Part shown: positions 7,096 through 11,137 of the stretch, in pieces | Numbering within the stretch: the stretch's first letter is position 1 | Layout: every line of letters starts with the position of its first letter | Assembly: GCA_013824045.1 (NCBI GenBank) | Contig: PNND01000364.1 | Location: 1 to 11,137 of the forward strand | Origin: Rhodobacter sp. | GTDB taxonomy: Bacteria; Pseudomonadota; Alphaproteobacteria; Rhodobacterales; Rhodobacteraceae | Length of the DNA: 11,137 nt | Direction of reading: 5' to 3' | Position numbers and translations under genes: made by a program | The notes under the pieces: generated by a model | Told to the model about the DNA's origin: nothing | Databases searched by the model: none | The model's input: only the letters and a program-made list of their open reading frames with translations

Positions 7096-7427
7096 CCCAC
7101 CGGCAGATTCTCATCCCGCCAGTAATCCAGCGCGGGCCGGTCCAGCACAGCAGTGGATCGCTTGAAATCGCAGATCAACTCGCCATTCTCGGTGGCAGAG
7201 GCAACGATCAGGCACTGAAAGATGTGGTTCGCCCCGTCATAGACATCCACCAACCCCCGCAGATTGGGCGTCAGCGCCGCATCCAGCGCGAACCCCTCAT
7301 CCCAGAACCGCAGAATGGGGAACACCGCTTGTCCAACCTGCACTCGCAACCGCGACTTGCGCCGCAAGTCCCGCTTGCGCGCGGCCTCAAGCCCGTCCCG
7401 TATTTCCTTCGGCAGAAACTCGAGCAT
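7077..7427 (-). CDS. Conserved-looking small protein of unknown function
   Basis: This 116-residue protein has no signal peptide or membrane helix. I recognise no named family with certainty, though it resembles uncharacterised Rhodobacterales proteins. The N-terminal helix (LEFLPKEIRDGLEAARKRD) leads to a basic stretch RRKSRLRV (22-29). Strand-like segments follow (AVFPILRFWDEGFALD, GLVDVYDGANHIFQCLIVAS), and then an acidic/aromatic tail, DRPALDYWRDENLP. A basic RxxxR-like stretch followed by beta strands is reminiscent of PilZ domains, but the second PilZ motif (D/N-x-S-x-x-G) is not evident, so I do not call it one. The start is well supported: GGAGG reads on the minus strand at 7437-7433, five bases before the ATG. 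Its 3' end overlaps the FAD oxidoreductase gene by 19 bases in the convergent direction. It appears to be a single-gene unit with its own upstream region. Confidence 0.7.
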   Translation of the reverse strand: MLEFLPKEIRDGLEAARKRDLRRKSRLRVQVGQAVFPILRFWDEGFALDAALTPNLRGLVDVYDGANHIFQCLIVASATENGELICDFKRSTAVLDRPALDYWRDENLPVGYLPKA

Positions 7428-7627
7428 GACAACCTCCGGCCCCCATGTTCAAATCTGCGGTGCAGACGGGCGAAATCAAGGAAACCCAAAGGCGTAAAGG
7501 CGACGTTAAGGCAGCGTGACAGTTTTGCCTCAGCCTTCACAACCGGCAGGCATCCGCCCGCGTCTTTTGGCGTATGCGCCACCCCTCCCCCAGTAGACAG
7601 CCCCGGCGCAATCGGTTCACTGCCCCC
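7428..7627. promoter_or_regulatory. Divergent intergenic region before the cobalamin genes
   Basis: This 200-base non-coding stretch between divergent genes is lower in GC in its middle part than its surroundings. It holds AAGGC three times on the plus strand (7489-7493, 7497-7501, 7508-7512), the first two within AAAGGCG repeats eight bases apart. It also holds a perfect 5-bp palindrome, TGGCGTATGCGCCA (7568-7581). On the minus strand TTGATT (7479-7474) could be a -35 box for the small upstream gene, with a poor -10 partner. I see no cobalamin riboswitch core. Promoters for both flanking genes are expected here but cannot be fixed by eye. Confidence 0.4.
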
Positions 7628-8578
7628 ATGACCATGGATCACACCCGAATCGCCCCGCCCGATCATGGCGGCGGAATAGATGCCGCCTGCGCCCGCTGGG
7701 GCGGCGCGCGCGGTGATTGGCTGGACCTGTCCACCGGTATCAACCCGCGCCCCTACCCGATCCCGCCCCTGCCCACAGATGCGTGGACCGCGCTCCCTGA
7801 CCACGCCGCCCACACCGCACTGGAACAGGCCGCCCGCCGCTTTTGGGCCATCCCCGACAGCGCCGCCGTGATCGCCGCCCCCGGTGCCTCTGCGCTGATC
7901 GCCCGCATCCCGGCTTTGCTGCCGCCCGCACAGGTCGCCATCCCCGGCCCCACCTATAACGAACACGCCCGCGCCTTCCGCGCTTGCGGCTGGACCGTTA
8001 CCGATGACGCCGCCGACGCAACGGTCATCGTCCACCCCAACAACCCCGATGGCCGCCTTCACCCCGCGCCCACCGCCCCCTTCCGCGTGATCGACGAAAG
8101 CTTTTGCGACGTCACCCCCGACGCCACCCACATGGGCGAAGCCGCCCGCCCCGGCACGCTCATCCTGAAAAGCTTTGGCAAGTTCTGGGGCCTCGCCGGG
8201 GCCCGCCTCGGCTTCGCCATTGGCGATCCGGCCCTCATCGACCGCCTCAAACCCATGCTCGGCCCTTGGGCCGTCCCAGGCCCCACCCTCGCCATCGCCA
8301 CCGCCGCGCTGAACGATCCCGCATGGGCCGATGCCACCCGCGCCCGCCTCGCACAGGATGCGCAACGCCTCGACACCCTCATGTCCGCCGCCGGCATCAC
8401 CCCCATCGGCGGCACCCCCCTCTTCCGCCTCTACGACACGCCCGACGCGGCGGCTTGGCAAGACCGCCTCGCCCGCCACCGCATCCTGTCCCGCATCTTC
8501 CCCTATTCCCAACGTTGGCTCCGCCTCGGCCTGCCCGATGGCGCAGGTTGGGCGCGGCTGGAGCATGCCCTGACATGA
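7628..8578 (+). CDS. cobD: Threonine-phosphate decarboxylase (CobD of Salmonella, CobC of Pseudomonas)
   Basis: This PLP enzyme decarboxylates L-threonine-O-3-phosphate to (R)-1-amino-2-propanol O-2-phosphate, the linker of the cobalamin lower loop. The 316-residue protein begins with the family phrase [29 protein letters not shown] (from residue 12). It continues with [15 protein letters not shown], the HPNNPDGR substrate loop (136-143), VIDESF with PLP-contacting Asp156, and [16 protein letters not shown], in which Lys185 forms the PLP Schiff base. All are class I/II aminotransferase-fold landmarks. The ATG at 7628 precedes another ATG at 7634, which is equally possible; neither has a clear ribosome site. 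The frame is open upstream to 7574 but without conserved sequence. The stop overlaps the start of cbiB as ATGA. The two enzymes act in consecutive steps, so coupling makes sense. Confidence 0.93.
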   Translation: MTMDHTRIAPPDHGGGIDAACARWGGARGDWLDLSTGINPRPYPIPPLPTDAWTALPDHAAHTALEQAARRFWAIPDSAAVIAAPGASALIARIPALLPPAQVAIPGPTYNEHARAFRACGWTVTDDAADATVIVHPNNPDGRLHPAPTAPFRVIDESFCDVTPDATHMGEAARPGTLILKSFGKFWGLAGARLGFAIGDPALIDRLKPMLGPWAVPGPTLAIATAALNDPAWADATRARLAQDAQRLDTLMSAAGITPIGGTPLFRLYDTPDAAAWQDRLARHRILSRIFPYSQRWLRLGLPDGAGWARLEHALT

Positions 8579-9483
8579 GCGCGACCCTCCTCATCCCCGC
8601 CCTCCTCCTCGATGCCGCCTTGGGCGAGCCGAAATGGCTCTGGAACCGCTTCCCCCACCCGGCGGTCCTGATGGGCCGCGCCATCGGATGGATGGACGCG
8701 CGCTTCAATCAGGGCACCCAAAAGCGGCTCAAGGGCACCGCCACCATGGCCGCCCTCGGCCTCGCGGCGATCACCCTCGGCTGGCTCATCCACGAAATCC
8801 CCGATTTCGGCATCCTCGAAATCATCGCCGCCGCCATCCTGCTGGCGCAGAAATCCCTCGTCCAACACGTCCGCGCCGTGGCCGATGAACTGCGCCTTTC
8901 CCTGCCGGGCGGGCGGCGCACCGTCGCCATGATCGTGGGCCGTGACACCGCCAGTCTCGACGCCCCCGGCGTCTCCCGCGCCGCCATCGAAAGCGCCGCC
9001 GAAAACCTGTCAGACGGCGTCATCGCCCCCGCCTTCTGGTTCCTGATCGCGGGCCTGCCCGGCCTGATGCTCTACAAGATCACCAACACCGCCGACAGCA
9101 TGATCGGCCACCGCACCCCCCGGCACGAAGAATTCGGCTGGGCCGCCGCCCGCTTCGACGATCTGCTGAACCTCATCCCCGCCCGCCTCACCGCGCTCCT
9201 GATCGCCCTCACCCATGGCTGGACCGACCCCCGCCCGATCCTGCGCGACGCGCCCCTCCACCGCTCGCCAAATGCCGGCTGGCCCGAGGCCGCGATGGCC
9301 GTGATCCTCAATACCGCCCTCTCCGGCCCCCGCGCCTATCACGGCGAGATGCGCGATTACCCTTGGGTCTGGCCGGAAGGCCGCCGCGACCCCGGCCCCG
9401 ATCAGATCGACGCCGCCTGTACCGCCCTATGGCGCACATGGGCGGCCTTCCTCGCCCTCACCGCCCTCATCGCGATCATCTGA
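8575..9483 (+). CDS. cbiB: Adenosylcobinamide-phosphate synthase CbiB
   Basis: CbiB (CobD in Pseudomonas naming) is an inner-membrane enzyme that amidates adenosylcobyric acid with aminopropanol or its phosphate, giving adenosylcobinamide (phosphate). The 302-residue product opens with [32 protein letters not shown], the family's LDxxLG(D/E)P and HPVxxMG motifs. It then has hydrophobic segments at about 58-72 and 80-92, an [30 protein letters not shown] segment, and the TADSMIGH motif typical of CbiB. A conserved [17 protein letters not shown] helix follows, and a last membrane helix ([13 protein letters not shown]) ends the protein. The ATG at 8575 overlaps the stop of the decarboxylase gene. 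Longer open sequence in this frame, from 8104, is the shadow of that gene. The substrate amine is probably made by the preceding gene product. Confidence 0.94.
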   Translation: MSATLLIPALLLDAALGEPKWLWNRFPHPAVLMGRAIGWMDARFNQGTQKRLKGTATMAALGLAAITLGWLIHEIPDFGILEIIAAAILLAQKSLVQHVRAVADELRLSLPGGRRTVAMIVGRDTASLDAPGVSRAAIESAAENLSDGVIAPAFWFLIAGLPGLMLYKITNTADSMIGHRTPRHEEFGWAAARFDDLLNLIPARLTALLIALTHGWTDPRPILRDAPLHRSPNAGWPEAAMAVILNTALSGPRAYHGEMRDYPWVWPEGRRDPGPDQIDAACTALWRTWAAFLALTALIAII

Positions 9484-9548
9484 TCAGGCCCCGGTTGCGG
9501 CCCCGTGCCCCAGCGCATACCCTCGCCCGAGCTTGTCAGAGTGATCCC

Positions 9549-10712
9549 ATGCGCCTCCTCGCCACCCTTGCCGCTCTCGCCCTGCCCATCCCCGCCCTCG
9601 CTGCCCCCTGCGGCGGCGACTTCGGCGACTGGGTCCGCGCCACCAAGGCCGAGGCCATCGCCACTGGCATCCCCCCGGAAACCGCCGACGCCTTCTTCGC
9701 AGGCCTCACCCCCGACCCCCGCGTGATCAAGGCCGACCGCTCGCAAGGCGTCTTCCGCAAAAGCTTCCTCGAATTCTCGCAAAGCCTGATCTCGCGCGAT
9801 CGTCTGGTCCGTGGCCGCGCCCTGTCAGATCAGTGGGACACGATCTTCGACAGGGCCGAGTCCGAATACGGCGTCTCGCGCGGCATCCTTCTGGCCTTCT
9901 GGGCGTTTGAAACCGATTACGGCGCGATCCAAGGCGATTTCAACACCCGCCGCGCCCTTGTCACCCTCGCCCATGATTGCCGCCGCCCTGACCTGTTCCA
10001 ACCGCAGGTCATGGCCGCGCTGGAAATGCACCGCTTGGGCGAATTCGATCTGGAAACCACGGGTGCCTGGGCAGGCGAGATCGGCATGGTCCAGATGCTG
10101 CCGGGTGACATCCTCGCCCGCGGTTTGGATGGCGACGCGGACGGTCTGGTCACGCTGAAAACCTCGGTCCCCGATGCGCTCCTGTCGGGCGCAAAAATGC
10201 TCCAATACCATGGCTGGCGCGCGGGCGAGCCGTGGCTGCAAGAGGTGATCCTTCCCGAAACCTTCGATTGGTCGCTGACCGGCCTGCATAACGAACTTCC
10301 CGCCGAACAATGGGCAGCCATGGGTGTGCAGATCCGCAATGGCGTGCTGGAAAACGGCCTTCCCGCCTCGATCCTGCTGCCACAGGGGCACAAGGGGCCA
10401 GCCTTTCTCATCTACCCGAACTTCCGCACCCTGTTCGACTGGAACAAAAGCTTCGTCTACGTCACCACCGCCGCCTATTTCGGCACGCGTCTGATGGGGG
10501 CAGAACCCTATCTGGCGGGTAACCCCGACCCGGCGCTCAGCCTTGACCAGATGAAGGCGCTGCAGACAAAGCTCTCCTCCCTTGGCCATGATGTGGGCGC
10601 CATCGACGGCATCCTTGGTGCCGCCACCCGCATCGCGGTGCAAAAGGAACAGAACCGCCTCGGCCTGCCCGCCGATGCCTGGCCGACCGCCGATCTGCTC
10701 GACCGCCTCTAG
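9549..10712 (+). CDS. Secreted lytic murein transglycosylase with C-terminal peptidoglycan-binding domain
   Basis: This 387-residue enzyme is predicted to cleave the MurNAc-GlcNAc bond of peptidoglycan, leaving 1,6-anhydro-MurNAc ends, in the periplasm. A signal peptide (MRLLATLAALALPIPALA, cleavage likely after residue 18) starts it. Cys21 is preceded by AAP, which is a poor lipobox, so it is probably soluble and not a lipoprotein. The MltB-like catalytic domain (about 22-320) has FWAFETDYGAIQGDFNTRRALVTLA, with Glu121 as the expected catalytic acid, and GEIGMVQMLPGDIL matching the family's G.MGP.QF.PS region. A peptidoglycan-binding domain (about 330-387) has the ALQTKLSSLGHDVGAIDGILGAATR pattern. 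The ATG at 9549 fits the signal peptide. The 65-base gap after cbiB shows no clear terminator. Its TAG stop shares CTAG with the convergent cupin gene. Confidence 0.92.
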   Translation: MRLLATLAALALPIPALAAPCGGDFGDWVRATKAEAIATGIPPETADAFFAGLTPDPRVIKADRSQGVFRKSFLEFSQSLISRDRLVRGRALSDQWDTIFDRAESEYGVSRGILLAFWAFETDYGAIQGDFNTRRALVTLAHDCRRPDLFQPQVMAALEMHRLGEFDLETTGAWAGEIGMVQMLPGDILARGLDGDADGLVTLKTSVPDALLSGAKMLQYHGWRAGEPWLQEVILPETFDWSLTGLHNELPAEQWAAMGVQIRNGVLENGLPASILLPQGHKGPAFLIYPNFRTLFDWNKSFVYVTTAAYFGTRLMGAEPYLAGNPDPALSLDQMKALQTKLSSLGHDVGAIDGILGAATRIAVQKEQNRLGLPADAWPTADLLDRL

Positions 10713-11137
10713 ACAGGCAGGAACCACAGCGCCAGAAACGGCCCCTTGCCCGACCGCATCGCATGGCGAATGCCTGGCGGGTTATAGACCGCCCCCGTCA
10801 TTCCCGGATCAGTCCAGTCCATCTCGGCATTCCACCACTCGCCGGGGGCAAGCGACAGATACACCTCCTCGGGCGGGTGGTCATGGTCCACATAGGTCAC
10901 GCCCGGCGCCATGACCGTGGCCCCGATCCAGACATCCCTGCGCTCTTCCAGCCCGCCCGGCCCAAGGATCATCGCATTGGCGTGCCCGTCCCAAAAGGCC
11001 CGGTCCGCCGGATCGGCCGAGGCACGACGTTTCCACTCCAGCCGATCCACCAGCACGGCCAAAGCATCCGCCACCGCCGCACGCGGCCCACCCTCCGCCG
11101 CATCCAATGCAGGCTCCAGCCAACCGCAGACAGGCAA
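10709..11137 (-). CDS. DMSP-lyase-like cupin protein (partial, N-terminus outside window)
   Basis: The 142 visible residues form the C-terminal part of a cupin. The first codon at the window edge is a TTG, so a start there is only an artefact of the cut and the gene probably continues past 11137. The metal-site pattern H-x-H-x3-E-x-Y is visible as His85, His87, Glu91 and Tyr93 (counting from the edge) in VDHDHPPEEVY. A later His125 lies in NPPGIRHAM. This arrangement, with GEWWNAEMDWTDPG between, is that of the DMSP lyase-like cupins (DddQ/DddW/DddK type). Active members split dimethylsulfoniopropionate into dimethyl sulfide and acrylate, but many relatives have no shown activity, so the substrate is uncertain. 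There is no visible partner for DMSP uptake or acrylate metabolism in the window. Its stop overlaps that of the transglycosylase gene. Confidence 0.8.
   Translation of the reverse strand: MPVCGWLEPALDAAEGGPRAAVADALAVLVDRLEWKRRASADPADRAFWDGHANAMILGPGGLEERRDVWIGATVMAPGVTYVDHDHPPEEVYLSLAPGEWWNAEMDWTDPGMTGAVYNPPGIRHAMRSGKGPFLALWFLPV

Noticed and set aside
7428..7627. Cobalamin riboswitch before the cobalamin genes
   Set aside because: A short TTCACTGCCC resembles part of the B12 box, but the rest of the conserved core is not seen.
8104..8574. Long N-terminal extension of CbiB
   Set aside because: The extra 157 residues are His/Pro/Arg-rich and lie out of frame over the decarboxylase gene. The CbiB N-terminal motif starts at 8575, where the ATGA overlap occurs.
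9549..9613. Transglycosylase as a lipoprotein anchored at Cys21
   Set aside because: The residues before Cys21 are AAP, which does not fit a lipobox; an ordinary cleavage after ALA is more likely.
1..11137. A new defence, mobile or biosynthetic system
   Set aside because: Nearly all coding space is taken by recognisable core genes. I saw no integrase, transposase, CRISPR repeat, tRNA-bounded insertion or toxin-antitoxin pair.

Overview
The window is a GC-rich, compact stretch of core chromosome. Gene order (pdxJ end, acpS, lepB, rnc, era, DUF1491, recO), the strong C/G bias at wobble positions and the protein sequences point to an alphaproteobacterium of the Rhodobacterales (Rhodobacter/Paracoccus/Roseobacter relatives). 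This assignment rests on sequence recognition, not on a database search.

Positions 1-4384, plus strand: a housekeeping cluster. The tail of pdxJ (pyridoxal phosphate synthesis) is followed by a 121-bp gap holding two nested palindromes. Then come acpS (holo-ACP synthase), lepB (signal peptidase I), rnc (RNase III), era (GTPase for small-subunit ribosome assembly), a DUF1491 protein and recO (recombinational repair). lepB, rnc and era are tightly coupled. A 14-codon open frame bridges lepB and rnc with 4-nt overlaps on each side, and rnc overlaps era by 8 nt.

Positions 4388-7427: mnmD, the methyltransferase for the last step of mnm5U34 tRNA modification, and a DMT/EamA exporter form a minus-strand pair joined by an ATGA overlap. 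An FAD-dependent oxidoreductase is divergent from mnmD across only 48 bp. Together mnmD and the oxidoreductase look like a split version of the two-domain MnmC enzyme. A small minus-strand protein of unknown function overlaps the 3' end of the oxidoreductase gene by 19 bp.

Positions 7428-9483: a 200-bp non-coding stretch with short repeats leads into two cobalamin genes joined by an ATGA overlap. They encode threonine-phosphate decarboxylase, which makes the aminopropanol arm, and CbiB, which attaches that arm to the corrin ring. I see no cobalamin riboswitch.

Positions 9549-11137: a secreted lytic murein transglycosylase with a C-terminal peptidoglycan-binding domain converges on a truncated minus-strand cupin of the DMSP-lyase-like family. 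Their stop codons share a single CTAG.

I found no mobile element, CRISPR array, tRNA, rRNA or obvious new multi-gene system. The most interesting points are the split MnmC arrangement, the DMSP-lyase-like cupin, the paired palindromes before acpS, and the bridging mini-ORF between lepB and rnc.
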